The notes below the pieces were generated by a model. That model was not told the origin of the DNA. It searched no databases and saw nothing but the letters and a program-made list of their open reading frames with translations. Made by a program: the position numbers and the translations under genes. This document shows, piece after piece, positions 10,401 to 17,759 of a DNA stretch of 64,000 bases (positions are counted from its first letter, which is position 1; each line of letters begins with the position of its first letter). This DNA is from Parvibaculum sp963696585 (GTDB lineage: Bacteria; Pseudomonadota; Alphaproteobacteria; Parvibaculales; Parvibaculaceae). The stretch lies in the NCBI GenBank assembly GCA_963696585.1, contig CAVOKW010000025.1:38962-102961 (forward strand). Direction: 5' to 3'.

Positions 10401-10538
10401 AGGCACCGCAAAATCCGGGTCTTCGGCGCGGGTGATGTTCTGGAAGGTGTTAAGGCCCATCATGGCGAGGAGGGCAAAGACAACCAGCGTGAACTGCCAG
10501 TTGCGAACAAAGAAGGCGCTGATGCGGCTGAGGATCAT
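7476..10538 (-). CDS. RND multidrug-type efflux pump, inner-membrane subunit (HAE1-like)
   Basis: A 1020-residue AcrB/MexB-type permease. The N-terminus (ILSRISAFFVRNWQFTLVVFALLAMMGL) forms helix 1. Helix 4 carries the proton-relay pair in LGLLVDDSIVVVENIERHL, and two large periplasmic porter regions alternate with helix bundles. Sequence details such as PEGTGLEETRRALNYVEKVL resemble the subgroup often annotated only as efflux RND permease, so the substrate cannot be stated. It overlaps the upstream adaptor gene by four bases (ATGA). No outer-membrane TolC partner is in the window. Confidence 0.9.
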   Translation of the reverse strand: MILSRISAFFVRNWQFTLVVFALLAMMGLNTFQNITRAEDPDFAVPFAVVTVVLPGATPTDMERLIVRPIEDAVNGIDDLENTVSRAEDGVATIQAEFAWSTDPDKRYDDMVREINALRTSLPDGITTLQVNKFRPSLTNIVQIALLSETAPARELEDVAKELRDAIDRAAGVRETAIWGLPASEVRVAVNFGRLTSLGIPVTRLADAIGAESSDIPGGPIHSGARRFNVKTTGGYKSLDEIGDTVIGAYDGRIVRIRDVAEVSWAQEEASHLAWYNGQRAVFITANQKENQNVFEVRNNIYKVLDHFESRLPKDIKLQRAFDQSVSVAERLSHLYRDFILAVGIVVITLLPLGPRASAVVMVSIPLSLAIGLSMLSFLGFSLNQLSIAGFVLALGLLVDDSIVVVENIERHLRMGKGRIEAVIDATSQISIAVVGCTAALLFAFLPLLSLPEGAGKFTRSLPVAVTLTIVASLFVSLTIIPFLSSRMLSDKSHPEGNIFLRAVMGGIHRIYRPLLHRALANPKSTVFGALAVCFASLAFIPVIGFSLFPPAGSKQFLVQIETPEGTGLEETRRALNYVEKVLGQYPDKLTWIMSNLGHGNPQIYYNISARDTRANKAEVFTQLNEFDEVKTPRFFDELRSQFAKYPGAQIILRVFQNGPPIEAPIAVRLVGPDLAVLKQLAAKVALIMEATPGVRDVQNPVRLDRTDLNLGINTQKAALLGVPTGAIDRTVRLAIVGEQSGIYRESNGEQYPITIRLPLDRHQDVTALTQVYVPTQSGNSIPLGLITAPHLETAPSRINRYNRERLVTLTAYTLTGDNTAKVTDAVFERLNDLPLPPGFEFRRGGEAEAAKKSFAGLQNAVLIACFGIMAVLILEFRSFRSTLVVAGVIPLGIFGGIMALLGSGYTLSFTAVIGFIALIGIEIKNSILLVDFTNQLRRAGTPLMDAIEQAGEIRFLPVLLTSATAIGGLLPLALGGSGLYSPLAWVIIGGLLTSTFLSRLVTPTMYLLLAPREVVTEVE

Positions 10539-11632
10539 GTGCGCGGCCCCTTTTCAGGTGCCGGTTTTTCCAGATCTTTGACTATCCTGACCCTGGCCCC
10601 TTCACGCAGATAAGGCGCCCCGGCGCTGACCACCTGCATGCCGACCTTGAGCCCCTGTGTGACCAGCACATCCTCACCCTCAATTCGTGCGATCGAGATG
10701 CGTGTCTGCTGCGCAGTCTGGCTGGCATTGTCCACGACATAGACATTGGCGGTGGCGCCATGGCCCTCAAGAATGGCGCTGGCGGGGATGGCGACATAGC
10801 TTGGTCCTGAGCGGTCACGCGGGGCAATGCTGGCTCTGGCAATGAAGCCGCTACCTGTTCCTGGCGGCAGATCATTCAGGGTGATTTCGACCTCAAATGT
10901 ACCTGTTTGCGGGTTGCTCTCTCCGGCAATGCGCCGTACCACGCCCTCGATCGGGGTTGTGGGGAAGGCGTCGAGCATGACGCGGGCCTTGCTGCCAAGG
11001 CCGATGCGCGCCACATCGCGATCACTCAGTCCGACCTTCAGGATAAAGTCCTGCGTTCCCTGACTGACCGTGAGCACGGGGGCGCCTGCGGCGACGATTT
11101 CGTTCTTTTCCACGTGGCGTGTCAGCACCGTGCCGTCTGCGGGGGCAGTGATGCGGGCGAGGCTGCGGTTGAACTCCACCTGGGTGAGGGCGGCCCGCGC
11201 CTGCGCCAGCGCTGTGCGGGCGTCTTCAGCCTTCTGCACGCTCACAAATCCCTTGGGAAGCAGGGGTTCTATACGGGCCAGATCGCGTTTGGCCTTGTCG
11301 GCGGCCGCCCGGGCATTGATCGCCTGGGCCTCGATCTCGCGCTGGTCGAGGACGGCGAGCAACTGGCCTTTTTTGACCTTGTCACCGGTATCGACCGAGA
11401 GGGTTTTGAGAAGGCCGGATATCTTGAAGGAGAGCACCGCCTCACGATCCGGTTTCACCAGCCCGTAAGCCGTGACATCGGCAGCTTCCGGCGCGGCGCG
11501 CACAGCGGCGACTTCGACGGGGATTTCCGGTTGTTCAGCGGCTGCCTTGTCGCCCGCATCCGGACCACAGGCCGCCAATAACAGGCTCAAGGCCACAAGA
11601 CCCGGCCCCGCGCTTGCAAAAAAACGAGACAT
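10535..11632 (-). CDS. RND efflux periplasmic adaptor lipoprotein
   Basis: A 365-residue membrane-fusion protein that links the RND pump to an outer-membrane channel. It begins with a lipoprotein signal ending in the lipobox LLAAC, followed by a lipoyl/barrel-sandwich region (VLSFKISGLLKTLSVDTGDKVKKGQLL), an alpha-helical hairpin rich in Ala, Glu and Lys, the second lipoyl half (ITAPADGTVLTRHV), and a beta-barrel and membrane-proximal part. AGAGGGTGAG precedes the ATG at 11632. It forms a two-gene operon with the pump, divergent from a TetR regulator that probably controls it. Confidence 0.9.
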   Translation of the reverse strand: MSRFFASAGPGLVALSLLLAACGPDAGDKAAAEQPEIPVEVAAVRAAPEAADVTAYGLVKPDREAVLSFKISGLLKTLSVDTGDKVKKGQLLAVLDQREIEAQAINARAAADKAKRDLARIEPLLPKGFVSVQKAEDARTALAQARAALTQVEFNRSLARITAPADGTVLTRHVEKNEIVAAGAPVLTVSQGTQDFILKVGLSDRDVARIGLGSKARVMLDAFPTTPIEGVVRRIAGESNPQTGTFEVEITLNDLPPGTGSGFIARASIAPRDRSGPSYVAIPASAILEGHGATANVYVVDNASQTAQQTRISIARIEGEDVLVTQGLKVGMQVVSAGAPYLREGARVRIVKDLEKPAPEKGPRT

Positions 11633-11718
11633 CGCTCACCCTCTTCTTTACTTAACGGTGTTTATTTAGCGAGATGGCGTGCTTGGTCAAGGCCCCTTGA
11701 TGGTGTAGTTCATCAGAA

Positions 11719-12414
11719 ATGCCCAAAAAAGATCACCGTTCCCTTCAAGCCACATCTGTTTGCGGTGGCGCTGCCCGCCTCACCGCGCGCCGCCGTCGGT
11801 TGCCGCCTGCCGAGCGGCGCGAGCAGATCATTGCGGCTGCGCGTGACCTCTTTACGACTCGGGGGGTCGACAATGTCTCCATGCGCAAGATTGCGACCCG
11901 GGTAGGCATTACGCAGGCGGCGATCTATCAGCATTTCGAAGACAAGGCGGCGATCCTCTTTGCGCTCAGTGAAGGCTTTTTCCAGGGCATGATCGCGAAC
12001 TTTGTGGCGCGGCTTGATCCGACGCTTGAGCCGCTGGCGGCATTTCGTGCTTCCCTCAAGGCCTATGTCGAATATGGCCTTTCGCGACCGGAGGAATATC
12101 GGCTCGTCTTCATGACCAGCAATTCCCAGATCGTTGGCACGGGCCATCGCACCCCGCCTGACATGTCGGGTGAGGCGCAGTCCGATGCGGGCAAAATCGC
12201 CTTCAGTATTTTGCATGATCGTGTGCGCGAACTTGTCGAGACCGGCCAGATCAGAGGCAATGACCCCGATGCGATGGCCGAAGCGATCTGGGCGGCAGGT
12301 CATGGCATCGTCTCGTTGCTGATCACGCATCAGACATTCGAGTGGACGCAGACGGACAGGCTTGTCGAAACCCAACTCGACCTGCTGTTTTACGGCTTGC
12401 TGCCGCGCGGCTGA
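11719..12414 (+). CDS. TetR-family transcriptional regulator
   Basis: A 231-residue regulator. The N-terminal helix-turn-helix is clear at about residues 33-80 (AARDLFTTRGVDNVSMRKIATRVGITQAAIYQHF, shortened here to its ends). The C-terminal ligand domain is all-helical and unassigned. It is divergent from the RND adaptor-pump operon, with 86 bases between the two starts, so local repression of that operon is the simplest role. The shared spacer has no perfect palindrome. The ribosome site before the ATG at 11719 is weak, so a later start remains possible. Confidence 0.88.
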   Translation: MPKKDHRSLQATSVCGGAARLTARRRRLPPAERREQIIAAARDLFTTRGVDNVSMRKIATRVGITQAAIYQHFEDKAAILFALSEGFFQGMIANFVARLDPTLEPLAAFRASLKAYVEYGLSRPEEYRLVFMTSNSQIVGTGHRTPPDMSGEAQSDAGKIAFSILHDRVRELVETGQIRGNDPDAMAEAIWAAGHGIVSLLITHQTFEWTQTDRLVETQLDLLFYGLLPRG

Positions 12415-12725
12415 ACCTCAAGGGGCTTCGGCTGCGGCCTTGTCGCCGATCTTGCGTTCCAGGGTGCTTATCGCCCCTTTGCGGCCGTCCGGATTTTTGA
12501 TGATTTGTGCGGCAAGTCATTGACCACGCTACGTCAACGTCAAGCGACACAAAAAATGATGTTGTTTGCGGCCTTTCAGGCGCGATATGGGAGTGTGGCC
12601 CGCATGCACAGGCATTCAGATGTCAGCATGCGCGGGCGAGTTCAAGCGTCCGGGTTTCCCGAATGCCAGACGGATGACGTGAAAAAACGGCGCGCTCAGA
12701 GCGCCAGACAATGAGGAAGGTAGTC
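12415..12725. other. Intergenic region with a startless codon-like stretch
   Basis: About 310 bases between tetR and the thiolase. On the minus strand a frame from about 12510 to 12418 reads IIKNPDGRKGAISTLERKIG and continues DKAAAEAP before a TGA. It looks coding in composition but has a stop immediately upstream and no ATG, GTG or TTG. It could be the remnant of a small gene or chance. The right end must hold the thiolase promoter. Confidence 0.3.
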
Positions 12726-13898
12726 ATGGCAGAAGCATATATCGTCGCCGCGGTGCGCACCGCTGGTGGCCGCAAGGCGGGTCGGCTCAAAGATTGGCAC
12801 CCGGTCGATATGGGCGGCAAGGTTCTCGATGCCTTGATCGAGCGCACAGGCATTGATCCGGCGCAGGTTGAGGATGTGATTTTCGGTTGCGTCGATCAGG
12901 CAGGCGAACAGGGCATGAATGTCGCGCGCAACGTGGTGCTCGCCTCCAAGCTCCCGGAAAGCGTTCCGGCAACATCCGTTGATCGCCAGTGCGGATCAGC
13001 GCAGCAGGCGCTGCATTTTGCGGCCCAGGCCGTCATGTCGGGTGCGATGGATTGCGTCATCGCCGGTGGTGTCGAGAGCATGACGCGCGTGCCGATGGGC
13101 CTGCCGATCTCGCTGCCTTTCAAAAATGGCTTTGGTTTCTATAAGAGCTCGGAAATCGAAAAGCGTTATCCCGGCATTCAGTTCAGCCAGTTTGAAGGCG
13201 CTGAAATGATCGCCAAGAAATATGCTCTGAAGAAGGACGATCTCGACAGCTTCGCCTATAACAGCCACCAGAAGGCGATTGCGGCGACGAAGGCTGGTGC
13301 CTTTGACGATGAAATCCTGCCGCTTGAAGTGACCATGGAAGACGGCACAACCGTCATGCACAAGGTTGATGAAGGCATCCGCTTCGATGCCAGCCTTGAT
13401 GGTATCCGTGGCGTGAAGCTGCTGGTTGAGGGCGGCGCCATCACCGCAGCAACGTCGAGCCAGATTTGCGATGGCGCTTCGGCTGTCATGGTCGTCAATG
13501 AAAAGGGCCTGAAGGCGCTTGGTCTCAAGCCGATTGCCCGTGTCCATCACATGACGGTCATTGGTGGCGATCCCGTCATCATGCTCGAAGCCCCGATCCC
13601 GGCAACAGAGCGTGCGCTTCAGAAGGCGGGCATGAAGATCGAGGATATTGATCTTTATGAAGTCAATGAAGCCTTTGCCTCGGTGCCGCTTGCCTGGCTG
13701 CAAAAGACCGGCGCCAATCCGGAAAACCTCAATGTCAATGGCGGCGCGATTGCGCTCGGCCATCCGCTCGGGTGCTCGGGCACCAAGCTCATGACAACGC
13801 TTATCCATGCGCTCAAGAGCCGCAACAAGCGCTATGGCCTTCAGACCATGTGCGAAGGTGGCGGCCTGGCCAATGTGACGATTGTGGAACGCCTCTAA
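12726..13898 (+). CDS. Acetyl-CoA C-acyltransferase (thiolase)
   Basis: A 390-residue thiolase that cleaves 3-ketoacyl-CoA or runs the reverse condensation. The nucleophilic cysteine is at residue 89 in VDRQCGSAQQALHFAAQ. The C-terminal catalytic elements are NEAFASVPLAW, GGAIALGHPLGCSGTKL and MCEGGGLANVTIV. The start was placed at the ATG at 12726 because GAGGAAGG sits just upstream; an earlier ATG at 12711 overlaps that site. It differs from the PhaA-type thiolase at 32630 and looks more like a degradative (FadA-like) enzyme. It is a single gene followed by a hairpin. Confidence 0.9.
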   Translation: MAEAYIVAAVRTAGGRKAGRLKDWHPVDMGGKVLDALIERTGIDPAQVEDVIFGCVDQAGEQGMNVARNVVLASKLPESVPATSVDRQCGSAQQALHFAAQAVMSGAMDCVIAGGVESMTRVPMGLPISLPFKNGFGFYKSSEIEKRYPGIQFSQFEGAEMIAKKYALKKDDLDSFAYNSHQKAIAATKAGAFDDEILPLEVTMEDGTTVMHKVDEGIRFDASLDGIRGVKLLVEGGAITAATSSQICDGASAVMVVNEKGLKALGLKPIARVHHMTVIGGDPVIMLEAPIPATERALQKAGMKIEDIDLYEVNEAFASVPLAWLQKTGANPENLNVNGGAIALGHPLGCSGTKLMTTLIHALKSRNKRYGLQTMCEGGGLANVTIVERL

Positions 13899-13926
13899 GG
13901 CTTGCCGCGATTTTATGAGTTGCTTG

Positions 13927-13954
13927 CGGGCGGGATCTCTGGTTCCGCCCGTTT
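13927..13954 (+). terminator. Terminator hairpin after the thiolase
   Basis: CGGGCGGGA (13927-13935) pairs with TTCCGCCCG (13943-13951) with one G-T wobble and a 7-base loop, followed by a short TTT. It lies 29 bases after the thiolase stop. Confidence 0.65.
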
Positions 13955-13984
13955 GCGTTATAGTGCCGTGATCGAGGCCAGCCT

Positions 13985-14719
13985 GTGAGTCGAAAGATGC
14001 GCGAAGAAAACCCGGTCAAACGCGGCCATCCTTGCCAGATTTGCGGCACGGGGCATTTGTATGCGCAGGCGATTCATGGCGAGGCCATCGCGCCGGGTGT
14101 GTTGGCGCTGATTTGCAAAGACCATGCGGCTTTTTCAACTGATGGTTATATCTGTCAGAAGCACCTTAATGAATACCGTGACGCGCATGTGCGCAAGATT
14201 CTCTCGGATGAGAAGGGCGCGCTGGATACGCTTGAAACCGAAGTGCTGCGCTCCATCCGCGAACAGGATGTGTTGGCACAAAATACCGATGAACAATTTG
14301 ACGAGGATCTGAGTTTTGGTGATCGCCTGTCGGACATGATTGCCGACTTTGGCGGCAGTTGGCGCTTTATCATCATCTTCCTCAGCGTCATGACAGCATG
14401 GATCGTGCTCAATATTGTGGGCATGATGGCGCGGCCGTTTGATCCTTATCCCTTCATTCTGCTCAATCTGGTCTTGTCCTGCATCGCCGCCTTGCAGGCC
14501 CCGATCATCATGATGAGCCAGAACCGGCAGGAGACGCGCGACCGGCTTCGCGCCCAGAATGACTACAAAGTCAATCTCAAGGCAGAACTTGAAATCCGAC
14601 ACCTGCATGAAAAGGTCGATCACCTGCTCATGCACCAGTGGCAAAGATTGATGGAAGTGCAGCAGATCCAGATCGAGCTCATGAATGAGATCAACCGGGA
14701 TCATCGCCGCAGTGAATAG
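13985..14719 (+). CDS. DUF1003 membrane protein with N-terminal Cys/His cluster
   Basis: A 244-residue protein. Residues 1-60 hold a possible metal site (CQIC, ALICKDH, ICQKH), followed by a polar linker. Two membrane helices at about 120-180 (WRFIIIFLSVMTAWIVLNIVG and FILLNLVLSCIAALQAPIIMMSQNR) form the DUF1003 core, and the C-terminus (LRAQNDYKVNLKAELEIRHL onward) is a likely coiled coil. The function of DUF1003 is unknown. A GTG at 13985 gives the longest frame and an ATG at 13997 is an alternative. It converges with the ABC transporter operon, leaving only 6 bases. Confidence 0.82.
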   Translation: MSRKMREENPVKRGHPCQICGTGHLYAQAIHGEAIAPGVLALICKDHAAFSTDGYICQKHLNEYRDAHVRKILSDEKGALDTLETEVLRSIREQDVLAQNTDEQFDEDLSFGDRLSDMIADFGGSWRFIIIFLSVMTAWIVLNIVGMMARPFDPYPFILLNLVLSCIAALQAPIIMMSQNRQETRDRLRAQNDYKVNLKAELEIRHLHEKVDHLLMHQWQRLMEVQQIQIELMNEINRDHRRSE

Positions 14720-14725
14720 GGCCGC

Positions 14726-15814
14726 TCAGTTGGTGAGGAGAAGCGTGTCGCTCTTGCGCCAATAGACCCAATATTCTTCGCCGCGGGTGAAGGCGATTTC
14801 TTCCAGGTCCGTGGTCACGTTGGAAATATCGGCCTGTAGCTGCTGGGGCAGGCCGACATCGAAGAAGACATTGCTGTAGCTGCCGAAATAGGCGACTTCG
14901 CCAACCTTGCCGCGAAGGGCAATCACTTCAGGGTCGGTGGGCTGATGGTCGGCGACGAAAATCTTTTCCGGCCGCACGGCGAGGGCGACCGGGCCGGTTG
15001 AGGTGCCGGGCATCGCCACCGTGCCAATCACGGGTGCCGTCACACTCACCATGCCATCGCCTGACGCGACTGACTGGCCTTCGATCATGTTGATCTTGCC
15101 GATGAAGTCAGCCACGAAGCGGCAGTTCGGTTTTTCGTATAGCTCGGCCGGCGTTGCCACCTGCTGCACCTTGCCCTGGCTCATCACGGCGATGCGGTTG
15201 GCCATGGAAAGCGCTTCAGATTGGTCATGCGTCACGATGATGAAAGTGATGCCGACGGTCTGTTGCAGGCGGACGAGTTCAAGCTGCATGGCTTCGCGCA
15301 ATTTGGCATCGAGCGCTGACAGTGGCTCGTCGAGCAGCAGTACATTTGGCCGCTTGACGAGGGCGCGGGCAAGCGCCACGCGCTGGCGCTGGCCTCCTGA
15401 CATTTCATCGGGCATACGCTTGTTGTAACCACCGAGCTTGACGAGTTCGAGGGCCTCGGCGACGCGTTCCTTGATTTCAGCGGCAGGGCGTCTGTCCATT
15501 TTCAGGCCGTAAGCCACATTCTGTTCGACATTCATATGCGGAAAGACTGCGTATGACTGGAACACCATGTTGATTTTGCGCCTGTTGGGCGCCACGCTCG
15601 CCATGTCCTTGCCATCGATCAGGATCTGGCCAATGGTCGGCGTTTCAAAGCCTGCCAACATGCGAAGCAGGGTTGTCTTGCCGCAACCTGAGGGTCCGAG
15701 CAGAGCGAAGAATTCGCCGCGCTTCACTTCCAGATTGGCGTCGTCAACAGCCTTGACGTTGCCGCCGAAAATCTTGGAGACGTTCTTGATCTGGATAATG
15801 GGTTGGTCGGACAT
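14726..15814 (-). CDS. potG: Polyamine-type ABC importer, ATPase subunit
   Basis: A 362-residue ATPase of the spermidine/putrescine (PotA/PotG) group. Visible motifs are Walker A GPSGCGKTTLLRML, Q-loop region NMVFQSYAVFPHM, signature MSGGQRQRVALARAL, Walker B NVLLLDEPLSALD and switch IIVTHDQSEAL. The C-terminal third is a TOBE-like regulatory domain (ALAVRPEKIFV). It is the last gene of a minus-strand set: binding protein, two permeases, ATPase. The exact amine is inferred from family only. Confidence 0.9.
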   Translation of the reverse strand: MSDQPIIQIKNVSKIFGGNVKAVDDANLEVKRGEFFALLGPSGCGKTTLLRMLAGFETPTIGQILIDGKDMASVAPNRRKINMVFQSYAVFPHMNVEQNVAYGLKMDRRPAAEIKERVAEALELVKLGGYNKRMPDEMSGGQRQRVALARALVKRPNVLLLDEPLSALDAKLREAMQLELVRLQQTVGITFIIVTHDQSEALSMANRIAVMSQGKVQQVATPAELYEKPNCRFVADFIGKINMIEGQSVASGDGMVSVTAPVIGTVAMPGTSTGPVALAVRPEKIFVADHQPTDPEVIALRGKVGEVAYFGSYSNVFFDVGLPQQLQADISNVTTDLEEIAFTRGEEYWVYWRKSDTLLLTN

Positions 15815-15865
15815 GTTTTGCTCTGACTTTGAGGAGGTCGTGACAAAGAAGATTCTGATGCGGTG

Positions 15866-16723
15866 CTAGTGACCGCCTGAGAGCATGTTGTGGCGGTTTT
15901 GCAGCCTGAGCGCGATGGTCGTGACGATGAGCGTCAGGAGGATCAGCACGGTGGAGGCGGCATTGACTTCCGGAGATACAGAAAAGCGCACCATCGAATA
16001 GATCTTCACCGGGAAGGTGACCGTTTCGGGCCCCGAGGTGAAGAAGGTGATGACGAAGTCGTCCAGCGACAGGGTAAAGGCCAACAAGGCGCCGGCAATG
16101 AGACCGGGCTTCATATGCGGCACGATGATGTCGGTAAAGACCTGACGCTCATTGGCGCCGAGATCGCGGGCACATTCGGCGAGCTCACGATTGAAACTTT
16201 CAAGCCTTGCGCGAATGACAATGGCGGCAAAGGGAAAACTGAAGGCGATATGCGCGATCATGATGGAGCCGAGATTGAATGGCCAGATCAAGCCGCTTGG
16301 CCAGCCGATGCGGGCGAAGAACACCATCATCGCCACACCCATGCAGATTTCGGGAATGACGATCGGGAGCGCCATCGCGCCTTCATAGACCGCCTTACCG
16401 GGAAAGCGATAGCGCCAAAGGACATAGGCGGTCAATGCGCCCAGGGTCGTGCTGAAGATGGTTGTGACAATGGCAATGGTCAGTGAATTGCCAAAGGCCA
16501 TCATCAGCACTTCGTTGTTGAAGAGCTTTTGGTAATAGAGCGTCGTGAAGCCGCGCCAGACCACATTGCGGCGGCTGTCATTGAAACTGAAAACGATGAG
16601 CCCGATGATCGGCGCATAAAGGAAGAACAGCGTCAGACCGACTGTCAGCTTCAACCAGAGGCGGCGTGAATAATCGAGCGGGCCGATGGGTTCGGGATTG
16701 CGCCAGCGCTTGAACGGATTCAT
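15866..16723 (-). CDS. potI: Polyamine-type ABC importer, permease 2
   Basis: A 285-residue inner-membrane permease of the PotC/PotI group with about six helices, starting with LTVGLTLFFLYAPIIGLIVF. The EAA loop that docks on the ATPase is seen at ELAECARDLGANERQVFTDIIVP (quoted in part). The start overlaps the stop of the other permease by four bases. Together the two permeases form the membrane channel. The region RRNVVWRGFTTLYYQKLFNN is typical of PotI-like proteins. Confidence 0.9.
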   Translation of the reverse strand: MNPFKRWRNPEPIGPLDYSRRLWLKLTVGLTLFFLYAPIIGLIVFSFNDSRRNVVWRGFTTLYYQKLFNNEVLMMAFGNSLTIAIVTTIFSTTLGALTAYVLWRYRFPGKAVYEGAMALPIVIPEICMGVAMMVFFARIGWPSGLIWPFNLGSIMIAHIAFSFPFAAIVIRARLESFNRELAECARDLGANERQVFTDIIVPHMKPGLIAGALLAFTLSLDDFVITFFTSGPETVTFPVKIYSMVRFSVSPEVNAASTVLILLTLIVTTIALRLQNRHNMLSGGH

Positions 16724-17637
16724 TTGGCGTCTCCCCGGCCTTCACTGCGCATCAGTACGGCACGGATCGCCAGCGCAAAGAATGTTGCATACATAAGCAG
16801 GAAGCTCAGCGCCGCCCCAAAGGGCCAGTTGTTGGCTTGCTTGAACTGGCTGGCAATGACATTGGCGATCATCTGGCTGTCCGTGCCGCCGAGCAGGTCG
16901 GGTGTCAGATAGGAGCCGAGCGTCGGAATGAAGGTGATGATGATGCCGGACGCAATGCCTGGCAGGGCGAGGGGCACGACGATCGAGGCAAAGGTGCGAA
17001 TGTGACCCGCGCCCAGGTCAAGGCTTGCTTCGAGATAGGAGCGGTCGAGACGATCAAGGGCCGCATAAAGGGGCAGCACCATGAAGGGCAGGCTGACATA
17101 GACCAGTCCGAAAACGACAGCGACATTGTTGTAGAGAAGCTGCAAGGGCTCAAAGGGGCCGATGATCATGTTGTTGCCAAGGCCGACAAAGCTCAAGAGC
17201 CAGTCGCAATTCACCACAAGCCATTCCAGACCGCTATTGATGAAGCCATTGGTGCGCAGAACCGCGATCAACGCATAGGTGCGGATCAGAAGGTTGGTCC
17301 AGAAGGGAAGCACCACGAGCAGCAACAGCCACATGCGCATATTGGGCTTGGCAAAAACAATGGCTATGGCAACGGGGAAGGAAACCACCAGGCAGACAAG
17401 GGTGGTGGCCGCTGCCATCAGGATTGATTTCCAGAAAATGCCGAGATAGAGCGGCTCAAGCGCACGCAGATATTGCTGCACATTCCAGTCGAGCGTGATC
17501 TCGGTGACGCCGGTCTTGTCGGAAAAACTGTAAAGCCAGACCAGCGAGAGCGGGATGATGAAAAAGGCGATCAGCCAGAAAGTGGGGGGCGCGAAGGCGG
17601 TCCAGAAGGCGCGCGCTGACTTTGACCAATCTTCCAT
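16720..17637 (-). CDS. potH: Polyamine-type ABC importer, permease 1
   Basis: A 305-residue permease of the PotB/PotH group. Helices include FWLIAFFIIPLSLVWLYSF, the region LLLLVVLPFWTNLLIRTYAL (typical of PotH) and a C-terminal helix pair. Its EAA-type loop is YLEASLDLGAGHIRTFASI. It is separated from the binding-protein gene by 122 bases that hold a perfect hairpin, so expression may be lower than that of the binding protein. It is translationally coupled to the next permease. Confidence 0.9.
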   Translation of the reverse strand: MEDWSKSARAFWTAFAPPTFWLIAFFIIPLSLVWLYSFSDKTGVTEITLDWNVQQYLRALEPLYLGIFWKSILMAAATTLVCLVVSFPVAIAIVFAKPNMRMWLLLLVVLPFWTNLLIRTYALIAVLRTNGFINSGLEWLVVNCDWLLSFVGLGNNMIIGPFEPLQLLYNNVAVVFGLVYVSLPFMVLPLYAALDRLDRSYLEASLDLGAGHIRTFASIVVPLALPGIASGIIITFIPTLGSYLTPDLLGGTDSQMIANVIASQFKQANNWPFGAALSFLLMYATFFALAIRAVLMRSEGRGDAK

Positions 17638-17724
17638 TGCCCGATATACCCCCGACGAGAAACGATGCGACTTCGCAAAATCGGTACGCGAGAGAAATCA
17701 TCACAGCGACCGACCAGAAGAAAT

Positions 17725-17754
17725 CCGGGCGGACAGTTGTTGCTGTCCGCCCGG
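17725..17754 (-). terminator. 12-bp perfect hairpin between binding-protein and permease genes
   Basis: CCGGGCGGACAG (17725-17736) and CTGTCCGCCCGG (17743-17754) form a perfect stem with a 6-base loop, 5 bases after the binding-protein stop. On the minus strand it is followed by ATTTCTTC, a poor U tract. It probably acts as a partial terminator or RNA-stabilising stem, a common way to make more binding protein than channel. Confidence 0.65.
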
Positions 17755-17759
17755 TGTTT

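Noticed and set aside
12996..13808. Minus-strand frame opposite the thiolase
   Set aside because: Antisense shadow; the plus strand has intact catalytic motifs and a strong ribosome site.
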